Positions 16,002 to 27,196 of a stretch of DNA of 57,973 nt are shown one piece after another (the stretch's first letter is position 1; the number at the start of each line of letters is the position of its first letter). Source of the DNA: Candidatus Tidjanibacter faecipullorum. GTDB taxonomy: Bacteria > Bacteroidota > Bacteroidia > Bacteroidales > Rikenellaceae. The stretch is taken from the NCBI GenBank assembly GCA_019116245.1, contig DXCC01000029.1, forward strand, positions 1 to 57,973. The letters are read 5' to 3'. The notes beneath the pieces are model-generated. The model did not search any database. It was not told the origin of the DNA and worked only from the letters and a program-made list of their open reading frames with translations. Both the position numbers and the translations under genes were made by a program.

Positions 16002-16947
16002 GTCGGAGCACAGCCGCTGGCAGTCGTTCCGCTTCGGGGCGTTGTATGGTTTCTTCGGCGCGATCGGCCTGCTGCCGTGGTGGATTCTCTACTATCCGCT
16101 GGCAGAGCTGATTTACGTGCTGCTCTATTATGTGGTGCGCTATCGGGTTCGGGTGACGCGCAGCAATCTGACGCAGGCTTTTCCGGAGAAGAGCCGGTCG
16201 GAGTTGCGTCGCCTGGAGCGGAAGTACTACCGCCAGCTGGCCGAGGTGTTTGTCGATACGATCGACCTGACGAGCATCTCGCCCCGCGCCCTGCGCCGCC
16301 GCATGGTGTTCCGCGACGAAGCCGCCCACCGGCAACTGACCGAAGGCAAGGACTGGATCTCGGCCATGGCCCACTACGGATCGTGGGAGTATGTGATGTC
16401 CTATGCGCTGGGCGATACGCCGGACCGCGAGACGGTGGGGGTCTACAAACCGTTGTCCGACAAGACGATGGATCGTGTCTATCGCCGGATGCGGTCGCGG
16501 GTGGGGATGATTCCCGTGCCGAAGGCGGTCTTCCTGCGCCACATCATCGAATCGCGCCGCCGGGGCGTTCACATGACCATCGGCATGATTGCCGACCAGG
16601 CGCCGCCTCGCATGCAGACCCACTATTGGATCGATTTTCTGGGACGTCCGACCGCCTTCTATGACGGCATGGAGGCCATTGCCGTACGGTTCGGCATTCC
16701 GGTCTATTTCATGCATGTCGCCAAGACGCGCCGGGCCCACTACGAGGCGTGGTTCGAGTGCATCTATGACGGCAGCGAACCGGTTGCCCCGCACGAGATC
16801 ACGCGGCGCTATGCCGCCCGGCTGGAGGAGATGATCCGACGCAGGCCGGAGTTGTGGGTGTGGTCGCACAAGCGGTGGAAATACCTGCCCACCCGGGAGC
16901 AGCTGGAACAGCAAAAAGCAGCGGAAACATGTCCCGAACACTCGTAG
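15982..16947 (+). CDS. Lysophospholipid acyltransferase, LpxL/HtrB family
   Basis: 321 aa from the ATG at 15982, which overlaps the upstream gene by 20 bp. One N-terminal membrane segment (LYGFFGAIGLLPWWILYYPLAELIYVLLYY region) precedes the catalytic domain. The HX4E motif HYGSWE (about residue 128) is the acyltransferase active site; GMIADQAPP is the second conserved block. The family adds a secondary acyl chain to lipid A on the inner face of the cytoplasmic membrane. The glycosyltransferase gene starts inside its 3' end, so the two may act on the same envelope lipid, which is an inference. Confidence 0.9.
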   Translation: MSSSPNKSEHSRWQSFRFGALYGFFGAIGLLPWWILYYPLAELIYVLLYYVVRYRVRVTRSNLTQAFPEKSRSELRRLERKYYRQLAEVFVDTIDLTSISPRALRRRMVFRDEAAHRQLTEGKDWISAMAHYGSWEYVMSYALGDTPDRETVGVYKPLSDKTMDRVYRRMRSRVGMIPVPKAVFLRHIIESRRRGVHMTIGMIADQAPPRMQTHYWIDFLGRPTAFYDGMEAIAVRFGIPVYFMHVAKTRRAHYEAWFECIYDGSEPVAPHEITRRYAARLEEMIRRRPELWVWSHKRWKYLPTREQLEQQKAAETCPEHS

Positions 16948-17939
16948 TCGTACTCAACTGGAACGGTCGTCAGCACCTGCGGACCTTCCTGCCGTCGGTC
17001 GTGCGCCACACGCCGCCGTCGGTAGGGATTGTCGTGGCCGACAACGGCTCGACCGACGATTCGGTAGCGATGCTGCAGCGCGACTTTCCGTCGGTTGAAG
17101 TGCTCCGGCTCGACCGCAACTACGGTTTTGCCGAGGGGTATGACCGGGCGGTGGCCCGGCTCGAGGCCGACTATTTCATTCTGCTCAATTCCGATGTGGA
17201 GACACCGTCCGGATGGTGCGAACCGCTGATTGCCGCGCTCGATGCGGATCCGCGGCTGGGGGCCGTGCAGCCCAAGGTGAAGGCCTGGTCGCGTCCGGGC
17301 TATTTCGAATATGCCGGCGCTTGCGGCGGCTTCCTAGACCGCTTCGGCTATCCCTTCTGCCGGGGACGCATCCTGGGGGAGGTCGAACGCGACGAGGGAC
17401 AGTATGACACCTTCCGCCATTGCTTGTGGGCTTCGGGAGCGTGCATGGCCTGCCGCCGGGAGCTGTTTACGGAGGTGGGCGGTTTCGATGCCGCATTCTT
17501 TGCCCACATGGAGGAGATCGACCTGTGCTGGCGCGCCCAGCTGGCGGGCTACCGGATCGCCGTCGAACCCGCTTCGGTGGTCTATCACCTGGGGGGCGGC
17601 ACGTTGCCGATGGGGTCGCCGCGCAAAACCTATCTGAACTATCGGAACAACCTGGCCATGCTCTACAAAAACCTGCCCGCCGCGCAGTTGTGGTGGGTGT
17701 TGCCGGTCCGGATGGTGCTGGACGGGCTGTCGGCCGCGGCTTACCTGGCGGCGGGCCGGAGAGCGCTGGTCCGGAGCGTCTGGCAGGCCCACAGGGATTT
17801 CTATCGCCAGCTTCCGCTGTTGCGCCCCAAGCGTGAGGCGGTGCAGCGTACGGCGGTGGCGACACCGGAGGGAATCTACGGCGGTTCGCTGCTGTGGCGC
17901 TACGCTACGGGGCGCCGACGGTTTGGCCGCATGATGTGA
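16929..17939 (+). CDS. Glycosyltransferase family 2
   Basis: 336 aa from the ATG at 16929 (homology starts at SRTLVVVLNWNGR). GT-A motifs: VVLNWNG, VVADNGSTDDS, LNSDVE as the DXD-like metal site, and GFDAAFFAHMEEIDLCWRAQLAGY with the acceptor-side acidic residues. This rhamnosyltransferase-like type adds sugars in cell-surface polysaccharide synthesis. The C-terminus has a weakly hydrophobic region (LPVRMVLDGLSAAAYLAA). It overlaps the acyltransferase by 19 bp and is the last gene of the operon. Sugar donor and acceptor are unknown. Confidence 0.92.
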   Translation: MSRTLVVVLNWNGRQHLRTFLPSVVRHTPPSVGIVVADNGSTDDSVAMLQRDFPSVEVLRLDRNYGFAEGYDRAVARLEADYFILLNSDVETPSGWCEPLIAALDADPRLGAVQPKVKAWSRPGYFEYAGACGGFLDRFGYPFCRGRILGEVERDEGQYDTFRHCLWASGACMACRRELFTEVGGFDAAFFAHMEEIDLCWRAQLAGYRIAVEPASVVYHLGGGTLPMGSPRKTYLNYRNNLAMLYKNLPAAQLWWVLPVRMVLDGLSAAAYLAAGRRALVRSVWQAHRDFYRQLPLLRPKREAVQRTAVATPEGIYGGSLLWRYATGRRRFGRMM

Positions 17940-17968
17940 CGTCGCCGGGGAGAGCGCGACAAAAATGA

Positions 17969-18008
17969 AAGAGGCATCGCCCTGCCATGCAGCGGAGCGA
18001 TGCCTCTT
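17969..18008. terminator. Bidirectional terminator hairpin
   Basis: 12-bp perfect stem AAGAGGCATCGC (17969-17980) with 17997-18008 and an inner loop, between convergent genes. It has A-rich sequence on the left (T run on the minus strand). Confidence 0.7.
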
Positions 18009-18027
18009 CCGTTCGGGACGAGGCCGG

Positions 18028-19005
18028 TCAGAGTTCGGCCGGGAAAGTCTTCATGTACTGAACGCGTTCCAGCAGCGGATCGCCGGGGCGCACCTTGCGG
18101 TTCATCAGCCCGCGGAAATCGTCGATCCGCTCGAAGCCGTTCTGCTCCATCCAGGCGCTGATCTCCGCGTTGATTTCGCCCATGATCTTCATGCCGTGGA
18201 TCAGGATCGTGCTGCACAACTGCACGGCATTGGCGCCGGCCAGAATGGACTTGATCGCATCCTTGCCGCTGTGGACACCCGTTGACACCGAATAGTCCAT
18301 GTGGGGAATCTCGGCCGAGGCGATGGCCACGTAGCGCAGCGAGCGGTGCAGCTCGGAGGGGGAACTCAGGTCGCCGGCCGGAACGTAGCTCATGCTGTCG
18401 ATGTCAATGTCCGGCTCGAAGAAGCGGTTGTAGAGGACGGCTCCCCTGGCTCCGCGGTTGTAGGCCTCCTGGATCATGTGGAAGATGTTGGTGAAGCGCA
18501 TGCTGAACTTGACCGAGACGGGAATCGTCACCTGCCGGGCGACGGCCTCGATGATATCCAGGTAGCGGGTCTCGATCTCGGTGGAGGGGAGGGTGCGGTC
18601 CGTGGGCAGGAAGAAGATGTTCAACTCCAGGGCGTCGGCACCCGCTTCGGCCATTTTGACGGCATAGTCGGTCCACTTGCCGCGGCTGGAGCAGTTGATG
18701 CTGGCAATGACGGGGATGTCGCAGCGGCGTTTGGCCTCGGCAATCAGCGCGGTGTAGCGGTTGAGGTTGTCCTCGTGTACGTAGGCGCGGAGGTAGTCGG
18801 CTGCTTCGGGGTAGTCGTGGTAGCGGTCCAGCATGGCCGTTTCGCCGGAGATCTGCTCCTCGAAGATGGATTTCAGCACGACCGCACCGGCTCCGTGGGC
18901 GGCGAGTTCGGCAATCTGGGGGGCCGAGGCCGTCAGCGGCGAACTGCTGACGATCAGCGGAGTCGGCAGTTTCAGCCCCATGTATTCGGTGGCAAGTTCT
19001 TTCAT
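18028..19005 (-). CDS. Dihydroorotate dehydrogenase-like protein
   Basis: 325 aa TIM-barrel of the DHODH class: N-terminal LATEYMGLKLPTPLIVSSSPLT, the flavin-contact ASINCSS, ALELNIFFLPTD, VSVKFSM, the GARGAVLYNRF strand, VSTGVHSGKDAIKSILAGANAVQLCS at the phosphate site. The usual NxSCPN loop of true PyrD is replaced by NIFFLPTD, so this may not make orotate. Many Bacteroidetes carry this paralogue beside a true PyrD. It lies 14 bp downstream of the YggS gene on the same strand and is probably co-transcribed with it. Electron acceptor and substrate are unknown. Confidence 0.85.
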   Translation of the reverse strand: MKELATEYMGLKLPTPLIVSSSPLTASAPQIAELAAHGAGAVVLKSIFEEQISGETAMLDRYHDYPEAADYLRAYVHEDNLNRYTALIAEAKRRCDIPVIASINCSSRGKWTDYAVKMAEAGADALELNIFFLPTDRTLPSTEIETRYLDIIEAVARQVTIPVSVKFSMRFTNIFHMIQEAYNRGARGAVLYNRFFEPDIDIDSMSYVPAGDLSSPSELHRSLRYVAIASAEIPHMDYSVSTGVHSGKDAIKSILAGANAVQLCSTILIHGMKIMGEINAEISAWMEQNGFERIDDFRGLMNRKVRPGDPLLERVQYMKTFPAEL

Positions 19006-19019
19006 GGTCGGATCGGTAT

Positions 19020-19697
19020 TTATTGGGCGGCGGGGCCGTAGTTGCGGGCGCCGAAGATTTTGCTGCCGATGCGGACCATCGTTGCGCCGCAGGCGATGGC
19101 GATCGGGTAGTCGTGGGTCATGCCCATCGACAGCGTGTCGAACGTGGCGTCGAAGTAGCGGTCGCGCAGTTCGGCCAGCAGGTCGTGCACCGTGGTGAAT
19201 TCGCTGCGGATCCGGGCCTCGTCGTCGGTCTGGGTGGCTACGGTCATCAGGCCGCGGCAGCGGATGTGGGTGTAGGCGCGCCAGGCGCCGCCGGCCAGGT
19301 AGGCGCGCAGTTCGTCGGGCTCCCAGCCGCTCTTGGTCTCCTCGGCGGCCACGTGGATCTCAAACAGGACGTCGATCGTGCGGTTGTTCTTGGCGGCCTC
19401 CTTGTCGATGACGGCCAGCAGCCGGTCGGAATCGACCGAATGGATCAGCTCGACGAAGGGGGCGATGTATTTCACCTTGTTGGTCTGCAGGTGGCCGATC
19501 ATGTGCCAGCGGATGTCGTGGGGCAGCTGGTCGTATTTCTCGCGGAGTTCCTGCGGGCGGTTTTCGCCGAAGATGCGCTGTCCGGCATCGTAGAGCTCGC
19601 GGATCATCTCCGCGGGATGGGTTTTGGAAACGGCCACCAGCGTCACGCCCTCCGGCAGCGAACGCTTGACGGTTTCGTATTGTTCAATGAGTGACAT
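19020..19697 (-). CDS. YggS family pyridoxal phosphate-binding protein (PLPBP)
   Basis: 225 aa starting at the codon read from 19697; the frame is open further upstream to 19937 but that extension lacks family features and crosses the promoter. The PLP lysine is in VAVSKTHP (Lys25). GENRPQEL, HMIGHLQTNK, HSVDSDR and LSMGMTHDYPIAI follow in order, the usual pattern. These proteins hold PLP and keep PLP levels balanced but have no known catalytic reaction. Expressed from a TATTTTTG -7 element on the minus strand. Confidence 0.94.
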   Translation of the reverse strand: MSLIEQYETVKRSLPEGVTLVAVSKTHPAEMIRELYDAGQRIFGENRPQELREKYDQLPHDIRWHMIGHLQTNKVKYIAPFVELIHSVDSDRLLAVIDKEAAKNNRTIDVLFEIHVAAEETKSGWEPDELRAYLAGGAWRAYTHIRCRGLMTVATQTDDEARIRSEFTTVHDLLAELRDRYFDATFDTLSMGMTHDYPIAIACGATMVRIGSKIFGARNYGPAAQ

Positions 19698-19721
19698 GGT
19701 AACAACGCTTTGTCTTTCCAA

Positions 19722-19729
19722 CAAAAATA
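19722..19729 (-). promoter_or_regulatory. Promoter -7 element (TATTTTTG) of the YggS gene
   Basis: TAnnTTTG match 24 bp upstream of the YggS start, which supports the short form of that protein. Confidence 0.5.
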
Positions 19730-19858
19730 GGGATATTTTCCATACGGCGGGTCGCCGCGGCGGAGTTTCGGAGCGGTTTGCGGGCCGGATGCGTCGTTTT
19801 TTTGCCGGTGCATGGCGCACGGAGGCCGACAGCTGTAGGTCGGTGCCGGAAAAATCCG

Positions 19859-19866
19859 TATATTTG
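19859..19866 (+). promoter_or_regulatory. Promoter -7 element (TATATTTG) of the C69 dipeptidase
   Basis: TAnnTTTG match 49 bp upstream of the dipeptidase ATG; the -33 element is unclear. Confidence 0.5.
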
Positions 19867-19915
19867 TTCATTACGGCATGATCCGAAACCAACAAACCTT
19901 GAACCTTAAATAGAT

Positions 19916-21592
19916 ATGAGAAAATTTCTGTTAGCAACCGGACTGTTCGCCGCGCTCGGGATCGGCGTGGCCCAGGCCTGTACCAATTTCATCATCACGA
20001 AGGGCGCTTCGACCGACGGCTCGGCCATGGTGTCGTACGCGGCCGATTCGCACATCCTCTACGGTGCCCTCTACAAGTACAATGCCCCGAAGAAGGACTA
20101 CAAGCCCGGCGATCTGGTGCCGATCTACGAATGGGATTCGGGCCGCTATCTGGGCAAGATCCTGCAGGTGCCGCATACCTATTCGACGGTCGGCAACATG
20201 AATGACCGTCAGCTGGTCATTGCCGAAACCACCTACGGCGGCCGGCCCGAACTGGTTGATCCCGACGGCGGCATCGACTACGGTTCGCTGATCTATATCA
20301 CGCTCCAACGGGCGGCTACGGCCCGCGAGGCGATCGCAACGATCGTCGAACTGGCCAACACCTACGGCTATGCCTCCAGCGGCGAATCGTTCTCGATCGT
20401 GGACAAGAACGAGGCGTGGATCTTCGAGATGATCGGCAAGGGCAGCCGCATCGTCAATGGCGAGAACGTGAACAAGGGCATCGTATGGGTGGCCCGCCGC
20501 ATTCCCGACGGCTACATCTCGGCGCATGCCAACCATGCCCGCATCACGCAGTTCCCGCTGGACGACCCGGAGAACTGCCTCTATGCACCCGATGTGATCT
20601 CCTTTGCCCGCGAGATGGGGTACTACGAAGGACCGGACGAGGAGTTCTCCTTCAGCGATACCTATGCACCGCTCTATTTCGGGGCCATGCGCGGTTGCGA
20701 GTCGCGCGTGTGGGCCTTCTTCAATGAGTTCGCCTCGGGCATGGATGCCTACCTCGATTATGCGCTGGGTCAGAATCCCGACAACCGTATGCCGTTGTGG
20801 GTGAAACCCGACCAGAAGATTTCGCCGAAGGAGGTGTTCGACGCCATGCGCAGCCACTACGAAGGCACTCCGATGGATATGACGACCGACATTGGCGCCG
20901 GAGGCAACGTGTCGCCCTACCGCTGGCGTCCGATGGAGTTCGAATGGGAAGGGGAGACCTATTTCAATGAACGGGCAACGGCTACCCAGCAGACCGCTTT
21001 CTGGTTTGTGGCCCAGACGCGGGCCGACCTGCCCGATCCGATCGGCGGCGTGCTGTGGTTCGGTGTGGACGATGCGGGAACATCGGCGCTGACGCCCATC
21101 TACTGCGGTACGACGGAGGTGCCCTGGTGTCTGGATGTCCGCAACGGCGACATGCTGCACTATTCCGACGAATCCTCCTTCTGGATCTTTAACCGGATCG
21201 CCCAGTTTGCCTATCTGCGTTACGATCAGGTCGGTGCGGCGGTACGGCAGACGGCCGATGCCTGGGAGAACGAGATGCTGCTCGCCGTACAGCAGTTCGA
21301 TGAGCGGATCATGCACAACAACTACTCCGAGCGGCGCATCGTGCGCGAGGCGACGGAATTCTCCGTGAGCCATGCCGACGAACTCTTCCGCAAGTGGGTG
21401 GAGCTGGACAAATACCTGCTGGTGAAATATATGGACGGCAACGTCAAGGTCGAGGAGGATGGTCACTTCAAGAGCAACGGTTTTGACGAGCGGATTCCCG
21501 TCATGCCCCAGTTCCCGGGCTATTCCGAGAAGTGGAAGGAGGCGGTGGTGCGCGATCACGGCGATGTGATCCGCGTGCCGAAAGCGGAGTAG
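19916..21592 (+). CDS. Secreted C69-family dipeptidase
   Basis: 558 aa. The signal peptide (residues 1-21, ending AQA) is cut to expose Cys22 (CTNF), the N-terminal nucleophile of the Ntn-hydrolase fold. Further family features: TDGSAMVSYAADSH, the YTxST-like HTYSTVGNMND, IAETTYGGRPEL, ASSGESFSIVDKNEAWIFEM. It cleaves dipeptides outside the cytoplasm, supplying amino acids. The product fits the amino-acid fermentation genes elsewhere in the window. Single gene with its own promoter-like element and a downstream hairpin. Confidence 0.95.
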   Translation: MRKFLLATGLFAALGIGVAQACTNFIITKGASTDGSAMVSYAADSHILYGALYKYNAPKKDYKPGDLVPIYEWDSGRYLGKILQVPHTYSTVGNMNDRQLVIAETTYGGRPELVDPDGGIDYGSLIYITLQRAATAREAIATIVELANTYGYASSGESFSIVDKNEAWIFEMIGKGSRIVNGENVNKGIVWVARRIPDGYISAHANHARITQFPLDDPENCLYAPDVISFAREMGYYEGPDEEFSFSDTYAPLYFGAMRGCESRVWAFFNEFASGMDAYLDYALGQNPDNRMPLWVKPDQKISPKEVFDAMRSHYEGTPMDMTTDIGAGGNVSPYRWRPMEFEWEGETYFNERATATQQTAFWFVAQTRADLPDPIGGVLWFGVDDAGTSALTPIYCGTTEVPWCLDVRNGDMLHYSDESSFWIFNRIAQFAYLRYDQVGAAVRQTADAWENEMLLAVQQFDERIMHNNYSERRIVREATEFSVSHADELFRKWVELDKYLLVKYMDGNVKVEEDGHFKSNGFDERIPVMPQFPGYSEKWKEAVVRDHGDVIRVPKAE

Positions 21593-21611
21593 GCACCTTC
21601 CGACAGTTTTG

Positions 21612-21641
21612 CGAGGGGCGGATCCGAAGACCCGCCCCTCG
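21612..21641 (+). terminator. Terminator hairpin after the dipeptidase
   Basis: 10-bp stem CGAGGGGCGG (21612-21621) with 21632-21641; the downstream T run is weak. Confidence 0.55.
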
Positions 21642-21678
21642 TCCGTTTCGGGTAAGGGTTCACGGTGCGGCCCGGTCG

Positions 21679-21709
21679 AAAAAAAGCCCCGGAACGTCGG
21701 TTCCGGGGC
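21679..21709 (-). terminator. Terminator after gyrB
   Basis: 10-bp perfect stem GCCCCGGAAC (21686-21695) with 21700-21709 and a GTCG loop; the A run at 21679-21685 is a T run on the minus strand. Confidence 0.85.
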
Positions 21710-21736
21710 CGTGGGGTTGAAGCGTGATCGGACGCG

Positions 21737-24465
<2,729 letters not shown>

Positions 24466-24489
24466 GAGAGGTTTGTTGCAAAAATCAAA

Positions 24490-24497
24490 CAAAGATA
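24490..24497 (-). promoter_or_regulatory. Promoter -7 element (TATCTTTG) of ftsE-gyrB
   Basis: TAnnTTTG match 24 bp upstream of ftsE; the short gap to gyrB suggests both are read from here. Confidence 0.55.
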
Positions 24498-24612
24498 CGA
24501 AATCCGATGAAGAAAACCTAATCCGGCAGGGGCTTGTGGCGCGAAAAAAACGCTGACGGTGGCGGAGAGCCCCGGCTGTACGGGCGGGGTGGAGGGAATG
24601 GGGAGATCTTCG

Positions 24613-24620
24613 TATATTTG
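24613..24620 (+). promoter_or_regulatory. Promoter -7 element (TATATTTG) of the metallophosphoesterase operon
   Basis: TAnnTTTG match 36 bp upstream of the ATG at 24657, favouring that start over the longer frame from 24534. Confidence 0.5.
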
Positions 24621-24656
24621 CATCCGTCGGAAGGACATCTCAATGGAAGGAAACGC

Positions 24657-25847
24657 ATGATACTGGCTTGTACGATCCTGTTTCTGGTTGCCGCGGCTGG
24701 CGGTGAATATGCGCTGTGGCGTCTGATGGCCGCTTCGCCCCGTTCCCGCCGCTGGGGGCGGGCCTATGGCTGGACCATGCTGGCGGTGTGGGTGCTGTTT
24801 CTGGGCATGGGTGTGGCCATGAAGTGTGGCTGGCTGGCTGCGGAGGCTCTGCGCGGGTTCGGCATCCTGCTGGTGTTTTCCCTCTTCTGTGGCCTGGCCG
24901 GCCTGCTGCTGGCGCTCGGTTGGGGCGTCGGCCGAAGAGCGGGCCATGCGACGGCTGGCCGCGTGGTGGCCGGCGTATTGGTTGTCGTCGTGGCGGTCGT
25001 AATGCTTTGCGGTACGACCCGGGGAAGGACCCGCCTGCGCGTGGAACGCGAAACGGTGGCCTCGGGGCGGGTGCCGGAGGCGTTCGACGGGTACCGGATC
25101 GCCTTCTTTTCGGATGTACACACGGGTTTTCTGGCCGGCGGCGACCGGCAGCTGGAGCGGCTGGTGGCGCAACTGAATGGCGTGCAGGCCGATCTGGTGG
25201 TCTGCGGCGGTGATCTGGTAAATACGGACTACCGCGAACTGGACTCCGGTGCGGTGGCCATTCTCTCCGGCATTCGGGCCCGCGACGGTGTGGTCAGTGT
25301 GCTGGGCAATCATGATCTGGGCATTTACATGCGCGATACGCTGGCCGTCTCGCGCGAGGAGAATATTCGGCGCATCGTGGCGGCCGAACGGGCCATGGGG
25401 TGGCGTGTGCTGCGTGACAGTTCGCTGCTGATCGTCCGCGGCGGCGACACGCTGTCGGTTACGGGGTTGGATTATCCCGACGAACTGCACGACCGGAGCC
25501 ACGGACGGGTGTGTGAACCCTTTGATCCGTCGCCTGCCTACCGGGGGGTGCCGGCGCAGGGCTACAACCTCACCGTGTCGCATGCCCCGCAGGTCTGGGA
25601 TCGGATCCTGGAGGTCGGGCGCGGCGACCTCACCCTGTCGGGCCATGTGCACAGCATGCAGTTTAAGGTGCGGGTGGGGCGGTGGCGCTGGTCGCCGGCT
25701 GCGTGGCTTTACGACCGCTGGAGCGGCCGGTACGACGAGGCGGGGCGCGTGCTCTACATTACGGACGGCATCGGTTGTGCGCTGCTGCCGATGCGGGTCG
25801 GTACGCGGCCCGAAATTACGGTATTGGAATTAAAACGGAAACCATGA
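24657..25847 (+). CDS. Membrane-anchored metallophosphoesterase
   Basis: 396 aa from the ATG at 24657. Four hydrophobic segments fill residues 1-~120. The catalytic domain follows with the calcineurin-type metal motifs in order: FSDVHTG, GGDLVN, LGNHD, SHAP and SGHVHS. The arrangement is like YaeI/YkuE-type phosphodiesterases that act on the outer side of the membrane, in some species on UDP-diacylglucosamine or other lipids. Its stop overlaps the start of the RibD-like gene (ATGA), suggesting one operon with the next two genes. The substrate is unknown. Confidence 0.9.
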   Translation: MILACTILFLVAAAGGEYALWRLMAASPRSRRWGRAYGWTMLAVWVLFLGMGVAMKCGWLAAEALRGFGILLVFSLFCGLAGLLLALGWGVGRRAGHATAGRVVAGVLVVVVAVVMLCGTTRGRTRLRVERETVASGRVPEAFDGYRIAFFSDVHTGFLAGGDRQLERLVAQLNGVQADLVVCGGDLVNTDYRELDSGAVAILSGIRARDGVVSVLGNHDLGIYMRDTLAVSREENIRRIVAAERAMGWRVLRDSSLLIVRGGDTLSVTGLDYPDELHDRSHGRVCEPFDPSPAYRGVPAQGYNLTVSHAPQVWDRILEVGRGDLTLSGHVHSMQFKVRVGRWRWSPAAWLYDRWSGRYDEAGRVLYITDGIGCALLPMRVGTRPEITVLELKRKP

Positions 25848-26956
25848 AAGTGATAGCTTCGGCGGCTGTCTCGCGGGACGGCTGCATGGACGACTGTACG
25901 CCCCAACGGCTGGTGCTCTCGTGTGCGGAGGACTGGCAGGCGGTGTATGCCCTGCGGGCGGCGTGCGATGCGATACTGGTCGGCGCCGAGACCGTGCGCC
26001 GCGACAATCCGGCGCTGATGATGCGCGACGAGACCCTGCGTGCGCAGCGCCGGGCGGCCGGCATGTCGCCCGATCTGACCAAAGTGGTCGTCACGCGGAG
26101 CGGCCGGCTCGATCCCGGACTCCGCTTCTTCACCGAAGGGGCCGGGGTGCCCAAGGTGGTCATTGCCGCGGAGGAAGCCGACCGGGCGTCGCTCCGCCGG
26201 CTGGAGGGCGTGGCCCGCGTGATCGTGCTGCCCTGGGTGACGGCCCGCGGCATACTCGATGCCCTCGAGGCGGAGGGCATTTGCTCGGTGCTGGTCGAGG
26301 GGGGTGCGCAGATCATGCGGATGTTCCTCGGTCAGGATGCGGTCGATGAATTGCGGCTGGCGATTGCCCCGCTGACGGTGGGGGATGTGGCGGCGCCGCA
26401 CATGCCCTGGTTCGGCGAGCGGTTTCCCTTTGCCGGTCGGGCTGCGGAACGGGTCGAGCAGGTCGGCAACATGGAGGTGCATCACTACACGGTGACGGAC
26501 CATCCGCTCACGCCGCAGCAGCGCCGCCTCATCGAGCGTGCCGTGGCCCTGGGCGAGCGGAGCGAGCCCTGCCTGACGGCCTATCGCGTGGGGTGCGTGC
26601 TGGAGACGGCCTCCGGGGCGCTGTTTGAAGGCTATACGCACGAGACCGATCCGAAAAACCATGCCGAGGAAGAGGCGATTGCCAAGGCCCTCCGGGCTGG
26701 AGAGCCGCTGGCCGGGGCGACGATCTACACGTCGATGGAACCCTGTTCGACGCGGGCTTCGAAGCCGGTCAGCTGCAGTGAACTGATTATCCGCCACCGG
26801 ATGGCCCGTGTGGTTTATGCCTACGCCGAGCCGGCGTGTTTCGTCCATTGTGAGGGGACGCAGCGGCTGCGGGAGGCGGGCATCGAGGTGGTGGTGACGC
26901 CCGAGTATGCCGATCGCGTGCGGGAGGTCAACGCCCACATCATCGGACGGTCATGA
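25844..26956 (+). CDS. RibD-like bifunctional reductase-deaminase with reversed domain order
   Basis: 370 aa from the ATG overlapping the upstream stop. Residues 1-~222 are a RibD-C/dihydrofolate-reductase-type domain (DAILVGAETVRRDNPAL at 42-58, SVLVEGGAQIMRMFL around 148-162). Residues ~223-370 are a cytidine-deaminase-type zinc domain (HAEEEAI with His273 and Glu275, EPC at Cys301, Cys311). In classical RibD the deaminase comes first and the reductase second; here the order is opposite. The zinc motif is C-x9-C with STRASKPVS in place of the usual SHxGxTPP. It could do both riboflavin-pathway steps on 2,5-diaminopyrimidine substrates, or act in another pathway. The activity is inferred from fold only. 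Confidence 0.82.
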   Translation: MKVIASAAVSRDGCMDDCTPQRLVLSCAEDWQAVYALRAACDAILVGAETVRRDNPALMMRDETLRAQRRAAGMSPDLTKVVVTRSGRLDPGLRFFTEGAGVPKVVIAAEEADRASLRRLEGVARVIVLPWVTARGILDALEAEGICSVLVEGGAQIMRMFLGQDAVDELRLAIAPLTVGDVAAPHMPWFGERFPFAGRAAERVEQVGNMEVHHYTVTDHPLTPQQRRLIERAVALGERSEPCLTAYRVGCVLETASGALFEGYTHETDPKNHAEEEAIAKALRAGEPLAGATIYTSMEPCSTRASKPVSCSELIIRHRMARVVYAYAEPACFVHCEGTQRLREAGIEVVVTPEYADRVREVNAHIIGRS

Positions 26957-27177
26957 ATGGCGCGGTGTGGGGCGGCGTGGTGCTGATTGGCTGCGGTCTG
27001 GTGTGGACGGTCGGTGCCTTGTGCGGCTGGCGGTGGATTACGGAGGGCAGCCGCCGGGTGTTCGGCATAGCCTGGGTGGCCGACACGTTCGGCCGGGGTG
27101 CGGCCCGTGTGGTGGTCGGTCTGCTCGGCGCGGTGCTGGTCGGACTCGGTGTGACGTGGGTCGCAAGAGCCTGGTAG
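26953..27177 (+). CDS. Small two-helix membrane protein, Imm17-like
   Basis: 74 aa, overlapping the RibD-like gene by four bases. Two hydrophobic segments (about 5-25 and 50-70) flank a short polar loop containing TFGRGAARV. This layout and the FGRxGAR-like motif resemble the Imm17 family, which was named as an immunity protein but is common in Bacteroidetes without toxins. No toxin gene is seen nearby, so an immunity role has no support here. The family call is by eye. Confidence 0.6.
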   Translation: MNGAVWGGVVLIGCGLVWTVGALCGWRWITEGSRRVFGIAWVADTFGRGAARVVVGLLGAVLVGLGVTWVARAW

Positions 27178-27196
27178 AAAGAAAAGCAAGAGACGA

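Noticed and set aside
26953-27177. Immunity protein of a toxin system
   Set aside because: No toxin, secretion gene or other immunity gene lies nearby; the resemblance is only to a common small membrane family.
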